The translations under genes and the position numbers were made by a program. Shown here piece by piece: positions 1 to 9,849 of a stretch of 64,000 nt of DNA. Origin of the DNA: Halichondria panicea (taxonomy: Eukaryota; Porifera; Demospongiae; Suberitida; Halichondriidae). The first letter of the stretch is position 1; every line of letters starts with the position of its first letter. The stretch lies in NCBI RefSeq assembly GCF_963675165.1, contig NC_087389.1:4028830-4092829 (forward strand), given 5' to 3'. The notes below the pieces were generated by a model. The model saw only the letters and a program-made list of their open reading frames with translations. It did not search any database and was not told where the DNA came from.

Positions 1-17
1 TTATTATCCCTCCTCAG

Positions 18-921
18 GCAAATCATCCTCTGTAATAGAAGATGTGTGTAAGGAGACTGGAGTGAGTGATCACCAACTCGACCAAGAAATCCCTGAGAGG
101 CACATCATTCTCTTAGCGGAGAAATTTCCACACCTACTGAGCGTGCACAAGGTAGGCAGTACATCTAAATCATATACGCAACTTGTCGACCTGACATTTG
201 GCAAAGCAATATATTAGGGGAGGGGTTGATGTTAAGAATATTGCTCACCAGAACCACTCAATTGTATTCCTATTGAGTTTCCTCTGGAAGGTATTTCCGA
301 GGGCAACCCCCACCAAATGAAACCCTGTTGATTTTGCTTTTGTACAGGCTTTGACAATTAACGATCTGCAACATGTTTACGAGAAACTACACACTGCACA
401 TGAAAGTGCCAGCCCTCACTGGTTCAATCTGGGATTGGCTCTAGGTCTGACTCATTTTATTCTCACCAATATCGATAGCAAGCATCATGGTGATAATGTG
501 TCATCATTGCGTGAAATGTTGGCTGAGCTCCTGCGTACGAAAGATGTAACATGGAGTCTCCTATCAGATGGTCTCAAAAAGCCCACGGTGAAGCTCATCA
601 ATTTGGCTGATAGCGTCACAGGTAACCATTTTCAGTGTTTATGCATATGGTATATACGTACATTTAATCTTTTTTCTTTGCACAGCCACAACTCCTAACC
701 TGCTCGATCGACTCAACCTCACCCCAGCCGACCTCGGTGATGTAACTGATGTCACACGTCATTATGGCAATCAAGCTGGAGTGGCTTATGCATTGAGAGT
801 GTGGCAAAGAGTGAATCCTTCCAGAGCTACCTTCAGGGCCTTGGTGGAAATTGCCATAGGACTGAGAAGAGGAGACACTGCTGTAGACATTTGTAGATTT
901 ATTGTAAAGGAACTAAACTGA
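18..921 (+). CDS. Death-domain protein, 3' part (5' end outside window)
   Basis: Three exons (18-151, 348-621, 686-921) join in one frame and end in TGA at 919-921. The first begins directly behind a splice acceptor, so the gene starts upstream of the window. Exon 1 looks like the first half of a Death domain (VSDHQLDQEIPERHI), exon 2 like a complete Death-fold unit (WFNLGLALGL, TWSLLSDGL), and exon 3 like a second half (LRVWQRVNPSRATFRALVEI). The protein is probably a cytoplasmic adaptor or the tail of an NLR-type receptor acting through Death-Death contacts. The same half-domains recur in the NLR pseudogene at 12683-13052. Family assignment is good. The full domain order is unknown because the 5' part is missing. 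Confidence 0.75.
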
Positions 922-1910
922 GCTTAACAATTTTTATTGAACATTTTTTGTCTGTCTAATTAGTACGTGGGCGTAGGTGTTCCAGCATAATTATGTCATA
1001 TTAATTATAACATTGTTTTCTGCAGGAGCACATTACAGAAGGAGCGTCTTACCTCGGGAATCGCATCTCGTGGAAGTTTGCAAAGCATGGCCTTATAATT
1101 ATGCAAAACCACTAAGTGGGTCTGCGGGCGAGTGCTAATTGAGCTGACGGTGCACTTTTGGCAAGCATAGGTCAATAAAAGTGAAAAGCTACAGCTAGCT
1201 AGCTAGCTATAGGCCTGGTAGTAAGCTCTCTCTTCTAACAACCCCAGTAAGACTCCCTACTGCAAAAAAAAAACGCCTAGTATGTGTTAGTCTAAGTCTA
1301 ACAAACTTCTCTGTACAAAGTGACTGGATATGCTCCTATTTTAGAACTTTCTGTACCTTACCGATGACAGTCTCTTCCATGATGTATACCAACATCCATC
1401 AAAGATCTAGCTATTCATTTTAGCTCTTTCTGGCTCAACCTAGCTCTCCTGCTGCTGCACTACATACAAAATCCGTTCATAATGATATTCACAGGCTGAC
1501 CGCGGTCTGTAATTTATGTACACAGTACTTACACACTTTTATTATAAGGCAATGCGGTGTTTAGGAAAGCACACGAGATGCGATTTCTGAATCCATGCAC
1601 AGTTAGACGCTCCTTCTGTAATGTGCTCCTGTTTTCTGTAATGTGCTTTTTTCAACACATTGTTGTGGTAAATTATTGAGCATGCGCAGTAGGAACACAA
1701 CAACGCCCACATAGTTTGGGAATTCAGGGTGGCATATGCATGTCTAGGAGTTTTCCCAGCTGAGCTCAACAAGTGCTCCCTTGAGATCCCTGCTTTGGCT
1801 AGCTATGAAATACCAAGGTCAGCAAGGCGTTTTATTGTGCGTGAGTATCTAGATCTACTGGTACCCCTCTAAATACAAAGCCATTTGTAGCTTTCGTTAT
1901 CGAAAATAGA
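922..1910. other. Intergenic, no gene seen
   Basis: No open frame with coding character was found. The stretch holds a roughly 0.6 kb element bounded by inverted repeats (1024-1630) and leads into the 2A-like gene at 1911. Confidence 0.5.
1024..1630. repeat. Inverted-repeat element (MITE-like)
   Basis: A 26-base arm at 1024-1049 (starting AGGAGCACATTACAG) is perfectly inverted at 1605-1630. A second inner pair, AATCGCATCTCGTG at 1059-1072, is inverted at 1572-1585. No transposase is visible between the arms. Probably a non-autonomous DNA transposon; the exact ends and target duplication are not clear. Confidence 0.55.
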
Positions 1911-2613
1911 ATGGGGATCACAGTGGAGTTGTGGAGAGCTCGCATTGGGCAGTTCAGTGGTGGGAGGGGATCACAACCACACAGTAAAGCTCCCTCGACA
2001 AAATAGCCTCTACACTTCAGTGATACAGTGGGTACTACTGCAAAAGTTGTTCAAGGAGGCTTGCTTTTATTGTTAATTCTCAAGTTTCTGAGTTCTCACG
2101 ACAAATCACTTTTGCTAAAACGCACAAGAAATGCTGGTCTCCTGATGATTGCCATTGTTGGGTTGGTCCACTCTCTTGCCCATCTCTTGCTGCTAGCTGG
2201 AGACATTGAGAGCAATCCTGGGCCACAAATGGGTAATTAAGTTGTATGATTTATATTGTGAAGGTGGATGTTTCTAAATTTTCCATAATATTGTTACAGA
2301 TGAAGTTCTGACCCTCCATGAGCATCTAGAGGACGCTTGCAGCAAGCTGTTCAAGGCTCGTACAGAATGGTTCAATATTGGGCTAATTCTAGGTGTCAAT
2401 GGCAAGACTCTTACTGCTATCCGCCAGGAGCATTCTAGTAACCATGGTGACTGTCTCCGAGATATGTTGGCTCATCGTATCAAAACAATGGATTCACTCA
2501 CTTGGGGAGATCTGTGCAAGAGTCTTAGACATGTCACAGTAGGACCAAGGGCGTATACAGAGAAGAGGGCATGCAACTCGCCCAATTCTCAGAATCATCC
2601 GACTTCGTATTGA
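1911..2613 (+). pseudogene. 2A-like leader plus Death domain gene, broken
   Basis: Exon 1 (1911-2232) starts ATG with a WRARIG segment shared with the leader of the gene at 29117. It continues in the same frame through hydrophobic, leucine-rich sequence to a 2A-type motif, GDIESNPGP, at 2199-2225. Exon 2 (2300-2613) encodes a Death domain (WFNIGLILGV, TWGDLCKSLRH). Two defects are visible. An in-frame TAG sits at 2004-2006, between the start and the 2A motif. The Death domain also ends abruptly after TVG in an unrelated tail with a stop at 2611, and no NACHT follows. In 2A elements the ribosome skips the last Gly-Pro bond, releasing the leader. The gene looks like a decayed relative of the 29117 receptor. 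A downstream start or an unrecognised intron removing the TAG cannot be ruled out. Confidence 0.65.
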
Positions 2614-2977
2614 GCTATTTTTAGAACTGCCCACAAAACGCCCACGCGTAATCTTTGACCGCACAAGGTAAATCAAAGTCTTTTTTATATCTGTGCTAGC
2701 TAGCTAGCTCGATTGCAGCATAGTAAAACTAGTTCTCAGCAGCAGTATGGCTCGTACTAGCAGTGTCAAAGGCAAACCATCCAACAGTTGCAACTCCAAG
2801 AAGATGAAACCTAGGTACAATAAACCTGTCTTCCTGAGTCTCTGGTACTTCTTAAGGCATATAGAATTGAGACAGAGAATTTTCATTGCATGTCTTACCA
2901 TTAACCAATACAAGTTTCTATGCAAATTTTTTCTGGCATGCATATATTACGGGTCATAAACGGGCACCTTTAATTAA
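2614..2977. other. Short gap up to the transposon target site
   Basis: No coding signal was seen here. The stretch ends in the TTAA (2974-2977) used as target by the adjacent transposon. Confidence 0.5.
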
Positions 2978-3244
2978 ACGAGAAGCGTGGGTATAAAAGG
3001 GGCGGGGCCCGACCAAAAAAATGTCGCACGCAAAATTTATAAGGGATAAAATGGCTACTCTTTGCGCTCAGGCTGTATCCCAGATTCACTGCCTTTAGCA
3101 ACGCTTTTATGAGTGTAAAAGGGGCGTATTGAACGCTTGACATCCGCTTAGACACGTGGTCTTTTAGTCAGTAAACAGTAAGCTAGTTTGCGATGGCTAC
3201 TTCAAGGAAACGGGTGCGCTACACAATGGACGTTCACTTCGTTG

Positions 3245-5725
3245 ATGAAGACATATGATGAAGAGGAGAAGCAAGCGTTTCTTGGTCGCCTAAAGCACGT
3301 CCGTGAGCTGCTAAAGCCTCCTGGAAGCCCTCTGCTTGACAACTTTAGCCTGTTGAGCACACTCTGTGCTTCTGTTGAAGGTGACCCAGATCACTCACAC
3401 CCTCCCCCTACCCCTGTTACTGCAATCAGGAGCTTTATGAGCAACAATGGTAAGCAATACAAGCATCATAAGTAAATGCTCTATGAAGCATCATGCAGGT
3501 ATGTACAAAAACGATACTTCCGATGGGCAACAACTCTTTGCCACGGAGTATCATTGTTTCACTGACCTAGTGAAAGGGCTTGCCACGCCCTGTCCGTGTG
3601 GGGTAACTAGAAGTCCCTGGGAAGTCCAGTCAATAGTACAGGTGTGTGTTGAAAGTTGACTGTCAGTTTCATAAATTACACGTGTGTTTTTTTGTAGAAA
3701 GGACATGTGGTACGAGCTCTTTTTTGCTGCCGACGCTGTAAGGTGCAGAAGAGAAAGTGGTCTAGCTCCCGTGTATTTGGAGGACATTATTTGGTGAACC
3801 AGAAGTAAGCTTATGGATACCACACCATAGTTATGTGTTTACTGCATCTCTGGTATATTTTATATAGGGTTGTTCATGGGTTTACTTGTGCTGGAATTCT
3901 ACCCTCCCAATACACCCACTTTAGTCAGTTCTGTGGTTTAGGGACTGTTGGTCAAAGTTACATCCGACAAGGTTAGCTCACTCCAACTATACCCAGAGTG
4001 TAAGTAAATTCATGTTTCCTCAGTGTACGGAAAGCTAGGTTACCGTGACATTGTACAAAGGGCAGCAAACGTGAGCATGATGTCGGCTGTTTTTGATGTG
4101 AAGGCCCTTCCTGAGTATACCACCAACAAAGGAGAGGTGTGTTTGTGTACCGTATTACTAGTAATAAATAATTTTATTATTGTTTTAAACTTAGTGGGTA
4201 ATCACTGATGCCCGGCACGACTCAACAGCCAACGCATACCACACAACTGTGCCTTGCCTGTCTGGAAGGTGGGAAGTTAGTGTGTCTCTGTCGGTTTTGT
4301 ATTTATTTTGTATATTTTCAGCAACAAGAAGATACTCGGCATATCAACTCTCTCTCGGGCCGAACACTCCACTGCACAGACCAGAGAACTTGCGTGTACC
4401 AAGCTTGTTATCCCTCAAGTGCAAAGCAGAGGTTTATCCCCATAATAAATGAATGCACATAATAATTATTGCCAAATCTAGGTATTGAAGTCATCGAGGT
4501 AGCTCATGATATGCAGGCGCAGGTCGCAAAGTACGTGTCAGACAAGTTGGGACTCATCAATTCCTACGACACTTGGCATGGTAAGAAAATGTGTGGTACA
4601 TGTATGTTGTATCATTTTCACACACATTTTAGGAACGAAGAATGTGTCGAAGGAAATAAAGAAAGTAACACAGGGCCTAGTTCGTGATAGAGGGAAGGTT
4701 TGGTTTCCTGAATTATCAGATAAACGTAAGAATCTACTAAGTAAACTTTCATGTACACTAGTAAGGTGTGCATTAATAGGAAGAAGTATAAAGATCCACC
4801 TGTATTGGGCAATGAAAAATTGCGGAGGGTCTGCTGAGAAACTGAAGGAGATAATAATGAATATCCCTAATCACTACCAGGTTAGTTAATTATTGTGGCG
4901 TGTTTATTAGTAATACATTGATGTTTTTGTAGAGAATCCACACAAATTGCCACCCTTCCTCTACTTGCCACATGGACGACTACGAACCCAGTAGGGACAA
5001 GCTTGTTAGCAGAAAGGCTATAGAAGCTCTCATAAAGCAGCTCCATACGACGTACATTTACCGCTATGCTAAAGATTTCTGTTCGGTAAGGATTAAACAT
5101 GTGTTGTTTGTATAACATACCCGTATATTGTATAGTGTCGTGATACCTACTGGGTTGAGTCGTTCAACCATCAACTCCTCACCTACCTGCCCAAGTGCAT
5201 TCACTTTTCGACTGAGACGTTCATAATGCGAATGAATTTGGCTGTCTTGGATTGGGTACGTACATGGAGTATTATTATGTGTACACTATGTGGGGGGAGA
5301 GCTTCTCGTACACTAATTTGTAGTAGTATTTAGAGCTTACATTTACTTTAAATTTCAGTCTATACTATCGATAATTGCTTTATTCTAGAATGAGAACGTC
5401 AATCGCTCTTACACCAGTATGAGCAAAGTGAGTGACCTTCGACGACCAGATCGCCGCACAGCAATGAAAGCCTTAGTGAAGAAAGGTTTTAAATTTGTTG
5501 CTTTGCTATGGGCAATGTATGTTGAACAAAACAAAGCTGATATGAGGTATGATTACAATGTGTACGTACATGTAAGGGCATTTGACATGTAACTTTCGTA
5601 GAGAATTGATCGAAGAAGATGACGTAGTAGAGGAGCAGAATGATGACGTGACCTTAGAAGACGGAGTGATGCCACCAGAATATTCTGACGAGTCAGAGGC
5701 TGAGGACGATGACATGGACGACTAA
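3245..5725 (+). CDS. Kolobok-like DDE transposase
   Basis: Fourteen exons with clean GT-AG borders give a 567-residue open frame: 3245-3449, 3499-3641, 3698-3804, 3868-3971, 4024-4136, 4195-4268, 4322-4431, 4482-4580, 4633-4725, 4780-4880, 4933-5085, 5136-5255, 5389-5546, 5602-5725. Landmarks in order are a zinc-ligand-like CPCG and CCRRC region, TDARHDS, DTWHG followed by KNVSKEIKK, a His/Cys cluster (IHTNCHPSSTC), YWVESFNHQ, the lysine/phenylalanine stretch before NENVNR, and an acidic tail. Conserved acidic residues within DARHDS, DTWH and ESFNH are candidate DDE catalytic residues. An upstream ATG at 3193 opens a short frame that stops after 21 residues. The ATG at 3245 is preferred because it is in frame with everything downstream. 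Family naming is from remembered motifs. Confidence 0.8.
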
Positions 5726-5808
5726 CAATTAATGATGACATGGCCGACTAACAATTAATGAGTTTTATTTGCTACGTAATTGGTGTGTACAGGATAATTA
5801 TAAGGCAG

Positions 5809-6604
5809 TCACTCTCTAGAGGTGGACTCGGTTTCCATACCAGCCTCTTCTGGCAAATACTCATCAGTTTCTGCCTCAAATGTTGATCTGTAATAGTAAT
5901 AAGGAATTAGTATTTGCTTTGCTCTTGTTAGCCCCCCTATGCTAAATTCCTAGTCTCTTAGCATAGTAGGCACACTATTCCATTTGATATCAAGGCCTTA
6001 CCTGTAGTCACGGTATATGCCATTGTGGCTGGGGTACCTCCTCCTAATCTCCTACACAAGAGAAACAGTACATGTACATACCTGTAAAATTTTATCACTT
6101 ACTAAAACTACACATTTCGGGATTATTTCCCTCTTGTCATGTATCACTGTCCTCGTCTCCTTCCTAGCCAAATACTCATCATCTACCCACACTCTCAGTG
6201 TATTCAGCAACCTCCAGAACTTTCTGTACAGTTGATGTCTTTTCTCATCGTTGGCAGGATGGGGGCCACAAAATCCTCTTAGAAAGTCTGGAGGAAGCTG
6301 AATCACACACGGTGAACACAGGCAGTGTATGCAGTGATCAATGCCACGGAGAACTGGAGTTGCTGGGTTGTGCTGGTAACTACGAACATGGTGCGGGTAT
6401 TCTAATAAAAAAATTTGACTTGTGTGTTTATTCCTACTTTTATGTACATGTACCTTCTTGTGGTTCTGAGTCGTCGCTATGAGTGTCTAGTGCTAGTGTT
6501 GCATTCAACGTCAGCTGTACTGTTCGATTGCCGCTTGGTTGGTTGTTCCGGAGAAAGTCGTTCAACCTGTCCACCCAATCACTTGGAACTGCTTCCCCAC
6601 TCAT
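5809..6604 (-). CDS. Transposon partner protein, cysteine-rich
   Basis: Four exons (6604-6454, 6401-6103, 6051-6002, 5887-5809) encode 192 residues. Start is ATG at 6604 and stop is TGA at 5811-5809. Landmarks are DWVDRLNDFL near the N-terminus, a Cys/His cluster (HCIHCLCSPCV), PPDFLRG, LYRKFWRLL, KREIIPKCV and RRRYPSHNGIY, then an acidic C-terminus. It is transcribed convergently with the transposase inside the same TTAA-flanked element, with only about 80 bases between the two stop codons. The protein probably binds DNA or zinc and assists transposition; the function is not known to me. The pattern resembles proteins I recall alongside this transposase type in other marine invertebrates. 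Confidence 0.7.
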
Positions 6605-7499
6605 TAGTATTAGCTAAAGTATGGATTTGTATGACTTTTTACATTGTTCTATTGTGTTCTTACTGTTATATCTCTATTTCCATCGCTGTTGGAGCTGCCA
6701 GAAGCCATTGTACCACAAAAAAAACCATATGGGTCTTGAAAAAACTTAGAAGTGTTGCTGCCATGTGTTCAGGCCTTCTAAGGCTACTTCTGGGCATGTG
6801 CAGTAAAATAAGTGTGTTTGTGTACTGTACGTGTGTGTGCATAGAGTCAGAGAGCAGCCAGAGTTTGAATTAGCCGCCACTTGCAGCAGCATTCACTTCC
6901 GGCCGGGCCCTGCCCCTTTTATACCGTGGGCGTAGCGCTCTAGCAACGAGTGCGTAAACGCGCAGTTCATAGATTGCGTATCAATTTTATGCGCAAGCTT
7001 CTCGTTTAAAAGAGAATAATGTAATAGGCAGGCTTTGGAAACACAGGTCATGATCAGTATACACTGAGTCAGTATATAGTAGCCGTTATGGGCATCTCTG
7101 GTATAATATATGATTCTATATAGGCTATATATGTGTATTTGTTAAAACACTACAGTCATGTGCGTCATTATATAACTTGTTTGTTTGTGATGTTATACTG
7201 ATGATCGATGTATACGTACACTGAGGAATTAAGTCAACCTGGGTTGAATCTTCTGACACTGTATTAAATTATACCTCTCTAAAAAGTATACCCCATGCAA
7301 GTATATGGCTCATTGCAGCAAGTTCCTCTTATAAAAAAAATGTGTGAGTCTTTGCTGCGTTGATACGGACACTAAAATTAATGGTCGGTCGGGTTATTCA
7401 TGCATATATATCAAATGGCATGGGGTGCATGTTTTTTGGTGCTATGAGACACAGATCCCTCAACCATGCACATAATTGCATTTAGTACCAACATGTGTG

Positions 7500-7741
7500 G
7501 CTGTATGGCGCCACATTACTGGAATGGTGATAGACTCTAAAATCATCACATATACAGCTTTGTGAACTATTAATTATAAAGCTGCTTCATCATTACCAGC
7601 AAATCATGTGAAAATATCGACAGCTTAACAAATACGAATCAGAGATCTGAGTGTATATAAAGGTACATTCCTCAACTTTCAACCCATGCAGCTATCATCA
7701 ATCCTTGGTCAAGCTGTAAGATTTTACTTTGCGAGAACAAA
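7500..7741 (+). promoter_or_regulatory. Promoter and 5' UTR of the secreted peptide gene
   Basis: A TATA box, TATATAAAG, lies at 7654-7662, about 80 bases before the ATG at 7742. The block CACATTACTGGAATGGTGAT at about 7511, a CCAGCAAATCATGTGAAAAT block near 7600 and the sequence directly before the ATG (TTTGCGAGAACAA) are all repeated about 1,990 bases downstream at 9480-9731. That conservation marks them as probable regulatory sequence. The stretch 7010-7500 shows nothing else. Confidence 0.6.
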
Positions 7742-8834
7742 ATGTGGACTTACATACTTCTTAGCATCATCGCTATAGCTACTGTTGTAGTAGCTACCCC
7801 TATAAACAGCGGTAAGAATTGAAATTATAATTAAAGACTCTGCAAGTGGCAGAGTCTAGATTTATAGTAGCTTTATCTATGTTGCATAATTGTATAGACT
7901 ATACAAGCTATAACTTATAATTAATGGGAATTAAGGCGTATATAACAAAAACAATGTTTTTGTGTTCATAATTTTAGTTGGCCTCTAATGGTGCATGTTA
8001 TCTATTTTTTTTAGGATCCGATGCTGAGCCAGGTGAAATCGTAATGACTAATTTTCTTTGCTGTTGGTTATATGGGGAGAAGGATTGCTGTGATAATGAG
8101 AAACCCAAGCTTAGGTTGCAGTCCAATGAGATGGTGACCAATCAAGGTACGCATGCACACAAATACTGATATTATAGATCAACGTTCTCTGTGTCCATAA
8201 TTTTGTTTTATTGGCCACTATTTATATAACGAAATGTCTAATGATTTTATCTCTTTTTTTAGGACCTGATACTGAGCCTGGTGAGATCGTAATGACTAAT
8301 TTTCTTTGCTGTTGGTTTTATGGGGATAAGGATTGCTGTGAAAATGAGAAACCCAAGCTTAGGTTGCAGTCCAATGAGATGGTGACCAATCAAGGTATGT
8401 ACACTAGCTTATATGACACTCAGTTAATTAAAAGATCACGTGTCCGTAATAATTGTTGTCATGTTGGCCTCTATTATGCATGGCTGCTGGATCATCAGTA
8501 CAGTATAGGGGTTGTTTTACACACACATATTTTGGACCTGAGTGCCTATATAATTATATATACAGCCTTTACATCCCAGTTGTGGCTTTTCTTCAAGAGA
8601 GGCCAGCCGCTACCGACACCTACATGTATACTAAAGTGTAGATGTAGTAGAACTACATTTACACGGAGTTTATGTATTTTTATTAGCTAACCATGCACAC
8701 AATTATTTTTCTACCTGGTTATATAGCTATCATTTTAGTCACAAAATTAATCATTGTCGCATTAAACAGAAAATTACATTGGATCAAGACATGTATTCGC
8801 AAGAAGCAGTAACCAAGACGATGGCAGTGGATAA
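7742..8834 (+). CDS. Small secreted cysteine-rich peptide precursor, two repeats
   Basis: Four exons (7742-7811, 8015-8146, 8263-8394, 8770-8834) give 132 residues. Exon 1 encodes a signal peptide (start MWTYILLSII) with likely cleavage after ATVVVA. Exons 2 and 3 are a tandem duplication, each exactly 132 bases and 44 residues, bounded by phase-1 introns. They share EPGEIVMTNFLCCW and a CC-x7-CC cysteine pattern, differing at only a few residues (WLYGEKD versus WFYGDKD). Exon 4 encodes a 21-residue tail with RHVFARSS and ends in TAA. No family is recognised. Secretion, internal repeats and paired cysteines suit an antimicrobial peptide, a toxin-like peptide or a signalling peptide. The coding model is strongly supported by matching exon phases; the role is unknown. 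Confidence 0.75.
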
Positions 8835-9479
8835 ACGTTGCAAGCAAGCAATTAAGTGAAGAGCATGTAAATATGTATTTCTTCTATGAACATGGTAATG
8901 GACATCCTGAACTGCTTGTAGATACTGAGCTGATTTTAATGATCGGTGAAATTAGAGTTGTATACGTACCTAAATTTAAAAAGAGTCTAAGACCACATGT
9001 CAAACAACAAACTGAAATCTCTATACAAATGGAATGATAGATGGTTTGCTCCTTCTTGTGTAATTATAATTATAGCTTAATCGGATCAGTTGATTAAAAT
9101 TTCACTTCGAGTATTGACAAAGTATCACAGCTTGCATGCATTAATTGTCATTCAATGATCGCTATATGCCAGCGGCCTGCATGGTAATACACGTTGATAC
9201 ATATAACTATACAATTTAATAAGCTATATAATTATACCCTATATATAATATAGCTCTATAGCTATAGTGTATAAAAAGTCCACGAAAAGGATCAACAAAG
9301 GACAAAATTAATGTGATGAATATATAAAGTCCATGTAAAGTGTTCTTCATTATCTTAATTATATTATATACTGCTATTGTTGCTGGTGAATAGTAAACCG
9401 TATAATTAATTCAAACACGTGTGCATGGTGTTCTTTGCTGCTATGAAACAGTTAGTATCCATGCATCAACGACTTATAT
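8835..9479. other. AT-rich spacer, no gene seen
   Basis: This is AT-rich sequence between the peptide gene and the duplicated promoter. No coding or RNA gene was recognised. Confidence 0.5.
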
Positions 9480-9731
9480 GTAGAGTGCAAAAAATGCATG
9501 GCGACACATTACTGGAATGGTGATAGACATTATCACATAATTATACAGTGGAATTTTAACCTCCAGCAAATCATGTGAAAATATAATGATCAACAGCATA
9601 TAACGGGTTAGTAGCTGTACGATTCAGTATTATGTATAAAAGCAATGGTGATACAGCCAATGCATGCAGATAATGGAGCTCTCGATCATCAAGCCACGAC
9701 GTTGGATTAGATTTAGCTTTGCGAGAACAAG
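9480..9731 (+). promoter_or_regulatory. Second copy of the peptide-gene promoter
   Basis: This repeats the 7490-7741 promoter in the same order: CACATTACTGGAATGGTGAT near 9502, a CCAGCAAATCATGTGAAAAT block near 9580, TATAAAAG at 9635-9642, and TTTGCGAGAACAA directly before an ATG at 9732. The peptide coding exons are absent here. After the ATG only a short open frame (MRVLMERLYIIII) follows, then a truncated NLR. It is probably a remnant of a duplicated peptide gene. Confidence 0.6.
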
Positions 9732-9849
9732 ATGAGGGTTTTAATGGAACGCCTATACATAATTATAATTGTAGCAGAACGAAACGTTTTGTGCATGTGT
9801 GAATGAAATTTTTGCTCTTCTCAGGGCCTAAAACGCACCAAATGTATGA

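Larger units (their letters stand above)
2978..7005. mobile_element. Kolobok-like DNA transposon, complete, TTAA target duplication
   Basis: The element is flanked by TTAA at 2974-2977 and 7006-7009. Its ends are perfect 9-base inverted repeats: ACGAGAAGC on the left, GCTTCTCGT on the right. Subterminal sequence is also inverted: TATAAAAGGGGC with a GGGCCCG run near 2991-3012, and its complement near 6900-6930. It carries two convergent spliced genes, a transposase-like gene on + (3245-5725) and a cysteine-rich partner on - (5809-6604). TTAA duplications are typical of Kolobok and piggyBac; the protein motifs favour Kolobok. Both reading frames are open throughout, so this copy may be young. 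Confidence 0.85.

Noticed and set aside
2199-2225. 2A motif as a sign of an integrated virus
   Set aside because: The motif is embedded in a host-type leader followed by a Death-domain exon, and the same layout recurs at 29117 with a NACHT domain. No viral gene is nearby.
3193-3258. Earlier ATG for the transposase (MATSRKRV)
   Set aside because: It stops after 21 codons in a different frame, whereas the ATG at 3245 joins all fourteen exons in one frame.
6198-6873. Plus-strand frames within the right half of the transposon
   Set aside because: They lie opposite the spliced minus-strand partner gene, which has matching intron phases and conserved cysteines.
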